Shown here piece after piece: positions 34,969 to 45,113 of a stretch of 64,000 nucleotides of DNA. A model generated the notes under the pieces. The model did no database searches and was not told the origin of the DNA. It saw nothing but the letters and a program-made list of their open reading frames with translations. Origin of the DNA: Priestia megaterium (GTDB lineage: Bacteria > Bacillota > Bacilli > Bacillales > Bacillaceae_H); assembly GCA_008180335.1 (NCBI GenBank), contig VTEF01000003.1, forward strand, positions 62,001-126,000, read 5' to 3'. Made by a program: the position numbers and the translations under genes. Numbering within the stretch: the stretch's first letter is position 1; each line of letters opens with the position of its first letter.

Positions 34969-36288
34969 CTATTGATTTTTTGTTTTTGCTTCAATGATTA
35001 ATCTGTTTTCACTTGTATTTCCAAAAGCATCTATCGCAGTCACTTCAATTATATAAACAGTATCAGCATGTAAGCCTGTTATCGGCAATGTCAATAAATG
35101 TGGTACGGGATCCTTATAATATTCCGAGAAGGCTTTATATCCGTGAACGATTTTACCGCTTCTTTTTTCTTTAATGGTTACTTGATAAGAATGCACCAGT
35201 AAGTTGTCAACAGCTTGTGTAAATTTAATTTGTATGTTGCTTGCAGTAGTTTTCTCACCTACTATTGAAATTGCATCCTTTAAAAAAGATGGTTTAATTT
35301 GATCTCTTGTTTCTGTATAGCCGAATCTATGATCTTTTACCGGGTATTTAATCTCCCATGGCTCACCTGTCCAATCATTTTTATGAAAATCGCGGCGTTT
35401 GATAACTACTCGGTTTTTATATACTTCTACAATCAGCCCTTGACTGATCCTTTGAGAAACTGGAGGTATTTCTCCTTGAATATAGCCAGGACCTAGCCAC
35501 ATATAACTTACAGAAGAGGTTCCAACTGAAGTAAACTCTTTTTGGGAAATGTTTTTTGGATGATCTAATGGTTGATGAGTGTGGCCGGAAAAGCTAATCA
35601 CTTGAGGGTATTTTTTAAGGATTTTATAAAGAAGTTCTCCATTAATCTCTCCTTTGCTTCCGAACAAAGTATTGTTGATAGGCTGGTGCGCAAAGACAAA
35701 AATCGGTTTTTCCGAATCATCCTGTTCTGCTTGACTTAACTGCCCGTCAAGCCATTTAATCTGTTTTTTTGAATAATGACCTTGTGTTAATCTGCTCTCT
35801 GTGCCAAGAACAATAAAATGATAGCCTTTTATAACCTTATGATAATGAATAGATTGCATTGAAGTTTCAGTTAGAAACATTTTTTGAGCCTCAGTTGCGC
35901 TGGCACTTCGATATTCGTGATTTCCAATTGTAAATAGTGAGCTGGATTGAGGCTGCTTTTTTGCATTGTATAGAGAAAAGAAACGAGCATATTCTTCAGG
36001 TAAACCGCTGTCTGTTAAATCGCCAATGACAGCAAAAGCATCTTGTCGGGGTGCTTGTTCGTTTAACTGGTCTAAAGCATTCTGAAATTTTTGCAGATCA
36101 CTCGTGCCGCTTTTTTTAATATGCACATCGCTAATGACAGGAAACACAAGTTCAGGTTCCTCAGCATGTTCATTTTTGGAAACCTTTCCTTCAGCATGCC
36201 CCGTCAATAAAAAACTACAAATAACCAAACTAATTAAGATAGGAGCTAGCCAATAGCTTTTCCAGTTTTCAAACAATCCACTACCCAT
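34969..36288 (-). CDS. Secreted or membrane-anchored metallophosphoesterase
   Basis: A 439-residue protein. An N-terminal hydrophobic segment (WLAPILISLVICSFLLTGHA) is a signal peptide or anchor. The calcineurin-like catalytic domain at ~45-270 contains VISDVHI, AVIGDLTDSG, TIGNHEY, VFAHQPIN and SFSGHTHQPLDHP. The last ~110 residues form a beta-sandwich (QIKFTQAVDNLLVHSYQVTIKEK...VYIIEVTAIDAFGN) like a fibronectin III/DUF4073 module. It is the last gene of a unit with a glycosyltransferase and a DUF6044 protein (46-base gap), suggesting a role in extracytoplasmic glycan or polyprenyl-phosphate metabolism. Confidence 0.85.
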   Translation of the reverse strand: MGSGLFENWKSYWLAPILISLVICSFLLTGHAEGKVSKNEHAEEPELVFPVISDVHIKKSGTSDLQKFQNALDQLNEQAPRQDAFAVIGDLTDSGLPEEYARFFSLYNAKKQPQSSSLFTIGNHEYRSASATEAQKMFLTETSMQSIHYHKVIKGYHFIVLGTESRLTQGHYSKKQIKWLDGQLSQAEQDDSEKPIFVFAHQPINNTLFGSKGEINGELLYKILKKYPQVISFSGHTHQPLDHPKNISQKEFTSVGTSSVSYMWLGPGYIQGEIPPVSQRISQGLIVEVYKNRVVIKRRDFHKNDWTGEPWEIKYPVKDHRFGYTETRDQIKPSFLKDAISIVGEKTTASNIQIKFTQAVDNLLVHSYQVTIKEKRSGKIVHGYKAFSEYYKDPVPHLLTLPITGLHADTVYIIEVTAIDAFGNTSENRLIIEAKTKNQ

Positions 36289-36334
36289 ATCGACTATCTC
36301 CTGTTCATTTCTACTTTTTCTTGAATTATTTTCT

Positions 36335-37351
36335 TTAAATAAATTTCTTTTCTGCTAAAAGCTCTTTTTCTAGCGGCTGCAGCTGACCTAACGATTCGGT
36401 ATACAAGTCAATATCAATAGCATATTTAGGACGTTTTTTTACTTCCATAAAGACTTTTCCTATATATTCACCGATAATTCCAATTCCTACTAACTGTATA
36501 CCGCCTAAAAACCATATTGAAAGGATAAGCGACGTCCAGCCATTACTCGTATCACCAAAACTCTTTTGTATAAGAGCATAAGCCCCAGCAATTCCGCTTA
36601 AGAAAAATAAAAAAAATCCTAAAAAAGTAATAAATCGAATGGGTGTTACACTAAATGATGTGACTCCGTTCCAAGCAAATGACAGCATCTTTTTTAGAGG
36701 ATACTTTGTTTCTCCTGCAAACCGTTCTTTTCGATCATACATCACTTTTGTTGATTTAAAACCAATCAATGGAACGATCCCGCGCAAAAATATATTCGCT
36801 TCATGATAATGCCCCAGTTCTTCAAGTACTCGTTTGCTCATTAAACGATAGTCAGCATGATTATAAACTAAATTTATATCAAGTCTATTCATGAAACGAT
36901 AAAAACCTAATGCTGTTGCTCTTTTGAAGAAAGTATCCGTATCTCGGCTATTGCGAACGCCGTATACAATTTCATAACCCTCATGATATTTCAGAATAAA
37001 CTCTCTTATAACAGAAATATCATCTTGTAAATCTGCATCAATTGAAATAACGCAGTCAGATTTGCTTTTAGCCTTTTCAAGTCCGGCTAACAATGCTTTT
37101 TGATGTCCTACATTGCGTGCCAATTTCAAACCAGTAACATAATCATTATTCGTGCTTTCCATCGCTATTAATGACCACGTCCGATCTCGGCTGCCGTCAT
37201 CAACAAATAAAATTTTACTTGCATCAGAAATTAACTCCTCTTTCCTTAGACCATCTAAAATAAAGGTGAGCTGGCTAATTGTTTCTTTTAATACTTCCTC
37301 TTCGTTGTAACATGGAACCACAATCGTTAACAAAGGCTGTGACTGGTTCAC
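36335..37351 (-). CDS. Family 2 glycosyltransferase, GtrB/YkoT-like
   Basis: A 338-residue protein with a GT-A domain: LTIVVPCYNEEEVLKE, LFVDDGSRDRTW, ISIDADLQDD (the DxD) and SYEIVYGVRNSRDTD-type region. Two C-terminal membrane spans follow (PIRFITFLGFFLFFLSGIAGAY and ILSIWFLGGIQLVGIGIIGEYIGKVFMEVKKRPKY). This is the GtrB/CsbB/YkoT architecture, which makes polyprenyl-phosphate-linked sugars for modifying surface glycans or teichoic acids. GTG start after GGAGGG. The adjacent DUF6044 membrane protein, 21 bases upstream, is its likely transferase partner, as in ykoS-ykoT of B. subtilis. Confidence 0.9.
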   Translation of the reverse strand: MNQSQPLLTIVVPCYNEEEVLKETISQLTFILDGLRKEELISDASKILFVDDGSRDRTWSLIAMESTNNDYVTGLKLARNVGHQKALLAGLEKAKSKSDCVISIDADLQDDISVIREFILKYHEGYEIVYGVRNSRDTDTFFKRATALGFYRFMNRLDINLVYNHADYRLMSKRVLEELGHYHEANIFLRGIVPLIGFKSTKVMYDRKERFAGETKYPLKKMLSFAWNGVTSFSVTPIRFITFLGFFLFFLSGIAGAYALIQKSFGDTSNGWTSLILSIWFLGGIQLVGIGIIGEYIGKVFMEVKKRPKYAIDIDLYTESLGQLQPLEKELLAEKKFI

Positions 37352-37372
37352 TTCATTCCCTCCTATGTTTTT

Positions 37373-39064
37373 TTACTTTGCTTCATATAAGTAAATTGTC
37401 CATGCTGACTCTTTATGGTTAAATTCTTTCAAGAGTATAAGGTTGTTGCTTTCGGAATTCATTATTGGAAGCGAGGAAAAAAAATAGCGTCCTCCCATTG
37501 CTTTAAATGCATCCGTATTTAATTCTAAATTTTTGATTTTTTTCTCTGTATTCTTTCTAAATTCATAGTTCTTTCCGAGCTCAGCCACAAATATATAGCA
37601 GCGGCTTCCCCATTCATCGAAATACACTTTCAGCTTTTTATCTTTTTCGAGCTCTTTTGCTATTATTTTTCGAAATTTATATTTATATTCGAGCGGATAC
37701 ACATTGTTGTAAGTGTCTAGTGTATAAAAACCGTTGTACTGTGCGATAGCTGGATGAAGGCCGATACTTGCCACCCGATAAGACTCTTGAGACTGGCCGA
37801 TATAATCTTTCATCTCTTCAAATTGTTCGATTGCATAAAACTCCTGGAATGATGGTGAATGAAAATGATGCCCATAAAGGAATTCTTCATTAAAAAAAAG
37901 GAGAATCACAATTTGAGATACAATCGCCCCATGAGCTAAAGCTCTCCAGTATCTGCCGAATGACCACAGCATATAACACGCTAGAGCAAAGCTAAGATAA
38001 ATGATTAATAATCGTAAAAAATGAAAACGAGCAAAATTAAATGTATTTAAAAAATCGATTTTTTCTTTTAGAGGAATCCAAATATTGTTAAACCAAAGCG
38101 CATACCATAGTGACAGAGCATAATTTAAAAGAAATAAAAAAATAAATAGCTTTTCTTTCCCGCCTTTTTTTCTGACAATTAATAATACAAGCGCCAGAAC
38201 AATAATAGGAAGAATCACAAATGTATGAACAGTCATTACATGGGTATGTCCGATTAAAAAATTTTTAAATGACAAACGGATAGAGCGCCAAAGTTCATGT
38301 CTTGACGATATGAACTCGACACGGTGTGTCGGCACTTCAGAAAGAACCATTGAATAGACAAGCCGATATTCAACCAAAAGAAAAACGCTTGTCATGAATA
38401 CGATACTTCCTAAAAAATAAAGGTTCCAATCTCGTTTCGTTATTAAGTCATAAATCCAGAGAAAGGCTATTGCTACTAGAAAAAAGAAAAAGCCTAACAC
38501 GAAGCTCGAATACAGAGGCAAAAGAGCGAGAGTCACCCACTCTTTCCATGAAAAATTCCGTGAGCGAATATTTAAAAAAGCCCATAATGCAAGAGGATAT
38601 CCTAAAGTGCTTAGCATCCCTGAAGGCCAAAATGGAGTAAGGGCAAAAGCAAGCGACACACCGACACGGATGAAAGCTGCTTTTTTATGCCTAATAAAAT
38701 GCTGCTTCAACAACAAATACATACCAATAAAAGCAAAGGTTCTTGTAATGGTTTGACTTAAAGCATAAGCAGTCATAGAAGGAAAAAGACTATGCAGCCA
38801 AACAATTCCGCTAAATTCGCTTCCATAGGCATCACGAGGCAACCCGTTAATCACCTGAGGAATTGTCGAGTTAACTCCGCCGAACATCTGACCGCTTTCA
38901 GCCAGTACTTTATACCAAGCAATATTGGAATCTAAATTATCATGAACGCGTATATGAGCATTTTCTCCCATTATATATGTAGGTGCCACATATAGAAAAA
39001 TGAAAATGAATGCGATAAATGCGTATAATGCTTCTTTGTTTTTTTCTTTCCTCAATACTGACAT
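37373..39064 (-). CDS. DUF6044 polytopic membrane protein, YkoS-like
   Basis: A 563-residue protein with about 11-12 membrane spans in the first ~400 residues. It begins YAFIAFIFIFLYVAPTYIMGENAHIRVHDNLDSNIAWYK. The extracellular loop starts with the acidic HDNLDSN motif typical of GT-C-type, YfhO-like proteins, and a soluble C-terminal domain follows. The opening motif and the partnership with a GtrB-type enzyme fit YkoS/DUF6044. The protein probably transfers the sugar from the lipid carrier to an external acceptor. It is the first gene of the three-gene unit. Confidence 0.85.
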   Translation of the reverse strand: MSVLRKEKNKEALYAFIAFIFIFLYVAPTYIMGENAHIRVHDNLDSNIAWYKVLAESGQMFGGVNSTIPQVINGLPRDAYGSEFSGIVWLHSLFPSMTAYALSQTITRTFAFIGMYLLLKQHFIRHKKAAFIRVGVSLAFALTPFWPSGMLSTLGYPLALWAFLNIRSRNFSWKEWVTLALLPLYSSFVLGFFFFLVAIAFLWIYDLITKRDWNLYFLGSIVFMTSVFLLVEYRLVYSMVLSEVPTHRVEFISSRHELWRSIRLSFKNFLIGHTHVMTVHTFVILPIIVLALVLLIVRKKGGKEKLFIFLFLLNYALSLWYALWFNNIWIPLKEKIDFLNTFNFARFHFLRLLIIYLSFALACYMLWSFGRYWRALAHGAIVSQIVILLFFNEEFLYGHHFHSPSFQEFYAIEQFEEMKDYIGQSQESYRVASIGLHPAIAQYNGFYTLDTYNNVYPLEYKYKFRKIIAKELEKDKKLKVYFDEWGSRCYIFVAELGKNYEFRKNTEKKIKNLELNTDAFKAMGGRYFFSSLPIMNSESNNLILLKEFNHKESAWTIYLYEAK

Positions 39065-39249
39065 TCCTTACACATCCATAGATTTATTTGATGTCTTTTA
39101 CATAAAAAAGGTGTGACTTGCTTACCAGTATTTCCGTTATTGTTTTAAAAAATGTATACAGAAAAGTATCGGTATAAAACTAAAATCCAGTTAAAAAGTC
39201 TGCTCAGCACCCAGTTGAAGATGAAGAAGCTTCACATTAATTAAACAAA

Positions 39250-39283
39250 AAAACCTTTGAACCCTAGGGGCTCAAAGGTTTCT
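39250..39283 (-). terminator. Intrinsic terminator of the GNAT gene
   Basis: AAACCTTTGA...CCC / GGG...TCAAAGGTTT with a short CTAG-containing loop. On the minus strand it is followed by seven T. It overlaps the 3' end of the acetyltransferase gene. Confidence 0.8.
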
Positions 39284-39740
39284 AAAATTCTTTTTCAAAG
39301 CAGTCAACTACGTTGTTAACGAGCGGCTTTGTAGCATAAAAGGAAAAGCCAAGCCGCTCCCAGAATGCACGTGCCCTTGCGTTTTGCTGCAGTACACCAA
39401 GGCGCAAGCGAGATATACCTTGTTCAGTCAAATATTGTTCAAATACTACATATGCTTGTGTGCCATATCCAAACCCGTGATAAGCACTATGAATCATAAA
39501 CGAGCCGAGCCAAGGGTAACCGTCTTTTGGATTCTCTTTCATATAATTAATCAGCCCAATATATGTATCATCAGCTTTTATAAATAAGCTGTTCGTGTTT
39601 TTTTGCATATATTCCGAGCCAACTTCATCATTTGATCGTGTTTCCTGTCCCGTTTCTAGCTGATTGTATGCGGCATTTGAATTTACAAGTTCAAATGCAA
39701 TGTACAATGTTTCTTTTGTAATTGGTTCAAATGAAATCAT
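39282..39740 (-). CDS. GNAT-family N-acetyltransferase
   Basis: A 152-residue protein with GNAT motif A, SFMIHSAYHGFGYGTQAYVVFE (Q/R-x-x-G-x-G/A variant: YHGFGYG). Motif B reads LRLGVLQQNARARAFWERLGFSFY. The substrate is unknown. It is a single gene with its own terminator. An AAAGGAAC-type site lies before ATG 39740. Confidence 0.85.
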   Translation of the reverse strand: MISFEPITKETLYIAFELVNSNAAYNQLETGQETRSNDEVGSEYMQKNTNSLFIKADDTYIGLINYMKENPKDGYPWLGSFMIHSAYHGFGYGTQAYVVFEQYLTEQGISRLRLGVLQQNARARAFWERLGFSFYATKPLVNNVVDCFEKEF

Positions 39741-39867
39741 ATGCTGTTCCTTTCATGTAAAATTAGTGAAAAGCTGCTCTTTCTGATCAAAGACTAGAGT
39801 GATTTTTGCATCTCAAGAACAATCCTGTTTCCCTGCTCTTAATAGGCAATAGCTCCTGATTGAAGTT

Positions 39868-40518
39868 TCACTTTAGTACACCTTTCTTCACTAAAAAGTC
39901 GTCAATCTCTTTAAACTCATTTACCGGAATAAATTCGACTCCTTTTTTCTGAAGCAACCCTTGTAACGCATCTTTAGCAAATGTAAGATCTGCAAATACT
40001 GCAGGGTGTGAATCTGGTTCACTATCCCCTGCAAAATAAATGACATCATATTTCTTTTTTAACTCCTGAATCACAGCCGATTTATCAATGCCGTATCTTT
40101 CTGAGTATGTCCAATGTGTTTGATCAATCTTTAAATGAACGTTATTTTCATGAAAATAACCTTTGTTTGAAAAAACCTCGACATGTTCGACACCGTATTT
40201 TTTTAGTAAAGGCTTAATGTAATAATCGGTTCCAGCACTTAGAATGTAAAAGTCTCCTCCGCTTTCTTGAACACGCTTAATAAAGGCTGGAACATATTCA
40301 TCAATTGCAATCGCATCAATTTCCGTTAAAATATGTTGCTCTCCTTGATTAATTGAACGAAAAACAGTTGATAAAAAATCAATGTCCTGCATTTCACCAG
40401 ACTTCCACTTTTGAAATAGCTGCTCTCCTTCTGGAAAATATCGTTCAATCACCAGCCAATAAAAATCTTGCTTTGATATTGTTCCGTCAAAGTCTGATAC
40501 AAACGCCCACTTTTTCAC
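39868..40518 (-). CDS. HAD-IB phosphatase, MtnX-like
   Basis: A 216-residue HAD protein. Motif I is VSDFDGTIS (nucleophile and acid Asp8/Asp10), motif II is YILSAGTDYY, and motif III/IV is KKYDVIYFAGDSEPDSHPA. The helical cap and HWTYSERYGIDKSAVI segment match the MtnX/phosphoserine-phosphatase-like subgroup. MtnX removes phosphate from 2-hydroxy-3-keto-5-methylthiopentenyl-1-phosphate in methionine salvage, but other mtn genes are absent here, so the precise substrate is open. GTG start with a weak site. The gene starts 28 bases after the SNF2 stop, so it is probably co-transcribed. Confidence 0.8.
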   Translation of the reverse strand: MKKWAFVSDFDGTISKQDFYWLVIERYFPEGEQLFQKWKSGEMQDIDFLSTVFRSINQGEQHILTEIDAIAIDEYVPAFIKRVQESGGDFYILSAGTDYYIKPLLKKYGVEHVEVFSNKGYFHENNVHLKIDQTHWTYSERYGIDKSAVIQELKKKYDVIYFAGDSEPDSHPAVFADLTFAKDALQGLLQKKGVEFIPVNEFKEIDDFLVKKGVLK

Positions 40519-40545
40519 CTTGCCCTCACTCCACTCTTTGTGTGA

Positions 40546-43500
40546 TTACATTCCTAAAAGTTCACGCAATTCTTCTTCTGACAAGCTTGTTAACTTCGTT
40601 TCACCTGGTTGAATCACTTGTTGGATTAGTTCTTTTTTCTTCTGCTGAAGTTCATAAATTTTTTCTTCAATGGTCCCGCGGGAAATCAAGCGGATCACTT
40701 GAACAACATTTTTCTGGCCAATTCTGTGTGCTCTGCCAGCAGCTTGCTCTTCAATCGCTGGATTCCACCACAAATCATATAAAATAACCGTATCAGCTCC
40801 CGTCAAATTCAATCCTGTGCCGCCTGCTTTTAACGAAATTAAGAAGACTTCCTGCTCGCCTTGGTTAAATCGATTTGCCATCTCGACACGATCTTTAGCT
40901 GCTGTTTGGCCATCTAGATAGAAAAATGAAATCGTTTCAGCTTCTAATTGTTCGCGAATAATTTGAAGCATGCTTGTAAATTGAGAGAAGATTAAAAGAC
41001 GTTTGCCATTTGCTAAAGCATTCCGTACTGTTTCTAATAACTGCTCTAATTTGCTGGATTGTCCTTCATAATTTTCAATAAATAAAGAAGGGTGGCAGCA
41101 AATTTGTCTAAGACGAGTTAATCCAGCTAATATTTTCATACGGTTTTTATTAAAATCACCTTGGCTTAAAGAAGCTTTTAGTTTTTCTAAATAACCTACA
41201 TACAGTTCTTTTTGCTCTTTTGTTAACTCAGATAGGTGTGTTGTTTCAATTTTATCTGGCAATTCTTTTAATACATCTTTTTTCTCGCGGCGTAAAATAA
41301 ATGGACGAACGATACGGCTAACCTGCTCTGGCTTCATACTTTTGAATTCCTGCTGACTTGGGAAAAAACCGGGTAGAATTGTTTGGAAAATAGACCATAA
41401 TTCATCCAATGAATTTTCGATAGGTGTACCGCTTAAGGCAAAGCGTTTATATGCAGTTATCGAACGCACTGCAGCAGCCGTTTTTGTTGCATAATTTTTA
41501 ATACTTTGTGCTTCGTCTAGAATAAGCGTATGGAAAACTAAATTTTGATATAAATCAGCATCTTGTCTTAGAGTTGGATAGGATGTAATCCACACATCCG
41601 CATTGCTCTTTAACATTTCTTTTCTTTCTTGCGGTGAACCGACAATTGTTTGCACTGTAAGCTCTGGCGCAAATTTTTCTAATTCATTTTTCCAGTTGTA
41701 AATAAGAGATGCTGGAACAACAATCAGAAATGGATCGATCTTATCTGTTTCTTGTTTTTCGGATAATAGATATGAAATGCTTTGCAGCGTTTTTCCAAGC
41801 CCCATGTCATCAGCTAATATGCCGCCTAACGAGTAGGAGGAAAGAGATTTAAACCATTGAAAACCGTTATATTGATAATCGCGCAATGATGCTTGTAATG
41901 AATGAGGAATCTCCCAATCAATGTCTTCCGGTGTTTTGAGGTGATTAACTAATTTTTTAAATGCTTTTCCGAATTTAGTATTTGCTTTATTCGACCCTGA
42001 CATAATATCTTCAACTTGCATACTCTTATATAACGGAACTTGTATACGATTTTGCGTTAAATCTTCTTTTGTTACATTCAGTTCATCAAATAACTGATGG
42101 ATTTGTTGAAACCCTTCACTTTCTAATGAAATGAATGCCCCGCTTGCTAGACGATGATATGTTTTCTTTTCAAGTACTGACTGCAACACTTCTTGGACTG
42201 TTCCTTCATCAATATCCCCGAGATCAAAATCAATCTCAAGCAAATGATTGCTCGATTCAATATCAATAGACGTTTTTGGTATTGTATATTCATGAAATAT
42301 TTTAAATTTCACTTTATCTGTCATATATACATCTACTACGTTTTCAAGCTGGGGAATAATCCGGAATAAAAATTCATAAATTGAATCTTCACCTTGGTTT
42401 AAATAGAGCTGATTCAGGTAAATGTTTAAAGGTGCATGCTCAATCAAATCCATTACAATATCTTCTTTTTCAGTATCTCGTATCAAAATTTTTTCATAAT
42501 TTTGGATTTCATGAGCAAATGGATTAATCACAATGTCGTCATAATGATATTCAAGCGTCAAAAATATTTGGTCATCTTCATTATCAATAAACAGTTTTGC
42601 TTTAAGCGGTGGCGAAATAATCTTATCAGATACTTCTTCTGTGATTTCTACTGCTCCGACTTTCTTTAAGCCAGGTAAGACATGTGATAAAAAGTCCCCC
42701 ATTTGATCTTCTGCAATAGGAATAACAGGCTTTAGCGGCGCACTTTTTCTTAAACCTTCTAATAATCTTCTCTGCTCATTAGTTAATTCATAAAATTGCC
42801 CATTTAGAAATAGCCAGCCGTAACGATCAAAAAAAGCTAGGCGATGCAGTTCACTAAAATCTAATTCAAATCCACTTACTTTATGTTTATCTATCCGAAA
42901 TGAAAACGGTGATGTATCTTCAGCAAATAGGATTTGTTCATACACTTCTGACTCGTGAATGAAAGTTACCTGACAATCCTGCAAGGATATTAGTAATCTT
43001 TTGGCAATAAGAGAAGGAATGATTAATTCTCGATTAATTGCTGTTGAATTATACATAGAATAAGTGTTTTGATAAAGATTTTCATTTTCCATCATTTCTT
43101 GCAGCAACTCAATTACTTTTCGATCTTCCTCAATAAAATAATGTTCTGCTGGATCAAAAGCAAACCGTTTTGTGAATTCATGAACTTGATATTCTTTTAC
43201 ATCCATTAAAAAACTATGTATATCTTTTACTACATAGGTGCGGCTGACTCCTACTTTTAGCTCAATTGTTAAATACATACCTTCTGAACGCATAAAATGC
43301 TCAGAATATGACTTACAAATGAATTCTACTTTTAGCGGGTGTTTATCTGCATAATTTTCATAATCATTAACGGACTGTTGATAATCAGAGAATAGCTGAA
43401 TAAACTGATTAACTTTTTCGTATTCACGGCTGTTGCGATATGGCTTTGTTTGAACGGGCTCAGGCTTACTTTGTTCATCACAAATTGTTAATAAAACAGC

Positions 43501-43752
43501 AACTTCGTGTTTACATTCTTTAAATTCATGATAAGCATCACAATCGCAAAAGGAATAAAAGGAGTTTTCTTGTTTTTCTACCATCACTGTATACAGTTCG
43601 GTTCCATGAACGGAAGCAATCCAGGTTTCTGTTTGCTCGTTGTACTCTAAGTCTAAAACACGACCTTGTTTATAATAAGTATGCCCCCGATAATATGTTC
43701 TGCTTGAATATGTATCTTTTAAACGTTCTTTATTTAATGTTCGATTTAACAT
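40546..43752 (-). CDS. SWIM zinc finger-SNF2 helicase
   Basis: A 1068-residue protein. The N-terminal SWIM finger (FCDCDAYHEFKECKHEVAVLL, C-x-C-xn-C-x-H near 70-90) is followed by ~500 residues of a family-specific middle region. The SNF2 ATPase has LADDMGLGKTLQSISYLL (Walker A), ILDEAQSIKNYATKTA (DEAQ box) and LSGTPIENSLDELWSI. The helicase C-domain ends in DLWWNPAIEEQAAGRAHRIGQ. Such proteins are DNA-dependent translocases related to YwqA/RapA, thought to act in transcription recycling or repair. It is the first gene of a pair with the HAD phosphatase. Confidence 0.92.
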   Translation of the reverse strand: MLNRTLNKERLKDTYSSRTYYRGHTYYKQGRVLDLEYNEQTETWIASVHGTELYTVMVEKQENSFYSFCDCDAYHEFKECKHEVAVLLTICDEQSKPEPVQTKPYRNSREYEKVNQFIQLFSDYQQSVNDYENYADKHPLKVEFICKSYSEHFMRSEGMYLTIELKVGVSRTYVVKDIHSFLMDVKEYQVHEFTKRFAFDPAEHYFIEEDRKVIELLQEMMENENLYQNTYSMYNSTAINRELIIPSLIAKRLLISLQDCQVTFIHESEVYEQILFAEDTSPFSFRIDKHKVSGFELDFSELHRLAFFDRYGWLFLNGQFYELTNEQRRLLEGLRKSAPLKPVIPIAEDQMGDFLSHVLPGLKKVGAVEITEEVSDKIISPPLKAKLFIDNEDDQIFLTLEYHYDDIVINPFAHEIQNYEKILIRDTEKEDIVMDLIEHAPLNIYLNQLYLNQGEDSIYEFLFRIIPQLENVVDVYMTDKVKFKIFHEYTIPKTSIDIESSNHLLEIDFDLGDIDEGTVQEVLQSVLEKKTYHRLASGAFISLESEGFQQIHQLFDELNVTKEDLTQNRIQVPLYKSMQVEDIMSGSNKANTKFGKAFKKLVNHLKTPEDIDWEIPHSLQASLRDYQYNGFQWFKSLSSYSLGGILADDMGLGKTLQSISYLLSEKQETDKIDPFLIVVPASLIYNWKNELEKFAPELTVQTIVGSPQERKEMLKSNADVWITSYPTLRQDADLYQNLVFHTLILDEAQSIKNYATKTAAAVRSITAYKRFALSGTPIENSLDELWSIFQTILPGFFPSQQEFKSMKPEQVSRIVRPFILRREKKDVLKELPDKIETTHLSELTKEQKELYVGYLEKLKASLSQGDFNKNRMKILAGLTRLRQICCHPSLFIENYEGQSSKLEQLLETVRNALANGKRLLIFSQFTSMLQIIREQLEAETISFFYLDGQTAAKDRVEMANRFNQGEQEVFLISLKAGGTGLNLTGADTVILYDLWWNPAIEEQAAGRAHRIGQKNVVQVIRLISRGTIEEKIYELQQKKKELIQQVIQPGETKLTSLSEEELRELLGM

Positions 43753-43886
43753 AGTTTCACAATCTTCCTATCAAAAAGAGAACAGTTAAAAGACTGTTTC
43801 TTTGTATTTCTAAATAAAAATAAATAATGTTCAACATGAATGTTGAACATTATTGCCAATTTCCTTATTATAACATAATAAAATGA

Positions 43887-45113
43887 TTATGAAATACGTC
43901 TAAATCTTAGTAATTGTTTTTTATACTGGTTCTTATAACTGATAAAGATCCCAACAGCAGATAAGATCAATAGTATATCGAGAACAAGAAAAGCATTTTT
44001 TATATCGTTTGAAGATGCTAAATACGTAAACCACACTGTAAGGACGATACGAACTGCTAAACTCACTAACCGGAAAATACTGTCGACTCGCCCCACTAAC
44101 TCATTTGGGATATGCTCCATTATAAATGTGTTGCGAGCTACTCTTGTTGCTGCATTCATGAACGCAAGAAAACAAATGAACAAGAAGTAAAGCGGTAGCC
44201 ATTTCATATATATAATAAAGGACATTCCGATTGCAAATGCACTAACTGTAAACAAAATTACTTGTTCATTCCCCATTTTCTGAATGAAGACTGGAACAAA
44301 TACACCAGCAAGTAAAGCGCCAAATCCATAAAACATATTTTGAATGCCATAAGCTTCACTGCTTGCTTTTAGTTGCTCTATTAAATAGATGGGAAATAAA
44401 TAATTCGTAAGCATCACACTAATAAACGGCATAAGCGATAAAAATAAAAATATGGATAATCTTTTGTTTTGGTTAATAAAATGATAACCTTCTGCTATTT
44501 TAGGCTTGTGTTCATTGCTTAACGATTTTGTTTTGACATATTCTACTTTAGAAAAGAAATAAAAAGCGACTATATATGTGAAGCAATCAAAAACTAAAAT
44601 CCATTGTATGTCCCATTTTGTTAACATAATACTCGCAGCTGCACCTGCAATCATACTCGACAGCTGCCCTTGAATTTCCATCATTCCATTTAACGAATGA
44701 AGCACTTTACTATCAAATACTTCTTGGTTAAACGCGAAAATCGTCGGATAAAAAAATGTATAATACAAACTCCCAATTCCATATAAAGCAACATAATGCC
44801 AGGTGGCATAGTCAGAAAAAAAGCCGCTGAGCGCAAATAAGAAAATCGTTAAAAAACCAGTGAACTCTCCAATCAGCAATAATTTTTTCCGAGAAAATTT
44901 ATCAATTACATATCCAATTGAAGGTGTAATAAGAAAGCTAAATACGGTCATTGCAAGCATAACAACGCCAAACAATTTATTGCCATTTGGCTGCATCACT
45001 AGCAATAAAGGAATCGCAATCATTGTAATGCCTGACCCAATCGAAGATAAAATATTAGCGATTAAAATGGCTTGAAATCTCTTATCTTTGCACAGTGAAT
45101 TTTTCTTATACAT
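43887..45113 (-). CDS. MFS transporter, enterobactin-exporter-like branch
   Basis: A protein of about 408 residues with 12 predicted membrane spans. It has DKRFQAILIANILSSIGSGITMIAIPLLL at the start, the FSRKKLLLIGEF loop 2-3 motif, and THVARNTFIMEHIPNELVGRV-type loop near the end (here RVARNTFIMEHIPNELVGRVDSIFR). This is the MFS_3/EntS-like exporter branch. I set the start at ATG 45113, whose ATGTATAA overlaps the stop of the FMN reductase gene by eight bases (translational coupling). The longer ATGs at 45125 and 45152 lie within that gene. Substrate unknown, probably an efflux pump. Confidence 0.85.
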   Translation of the reverse strand: MYKKNSLCKDKRFQAILIANILSSIGSGITMIAIPLLLVMQPNGNKLFGVVMLAMTVFSFLITPSIGYVIDKFSRKKLLLIGEFTGFLTIFLFALSGFFSDYATWHYVALYGIGSLYYTFFYPTIFAFNQEVFDSKVLHSLNGMMEIQGQLSSMIAGAAASIMLTKWDIQWILVFDCFTYIVAFYFFSKVEYVKTKSLSNEHKPKIAEGYHFINQNKRLSIFLFLSLMPFISVMLTNYLFPIYLIEQLKASSEAYGIQNMFYGFGALLAGVFVPVFIQKMGNEQVILFTVSAFAIGMSFIIYMKWLPLYFLFICFLAFMNAATRVARNTFIMEHIPNELVGRVDSIFRLVSLAVRIVLTVWFTYLASSNDIKNAFLVLDILLILSAVGIFISYKNQYKKQLLRFRRIS

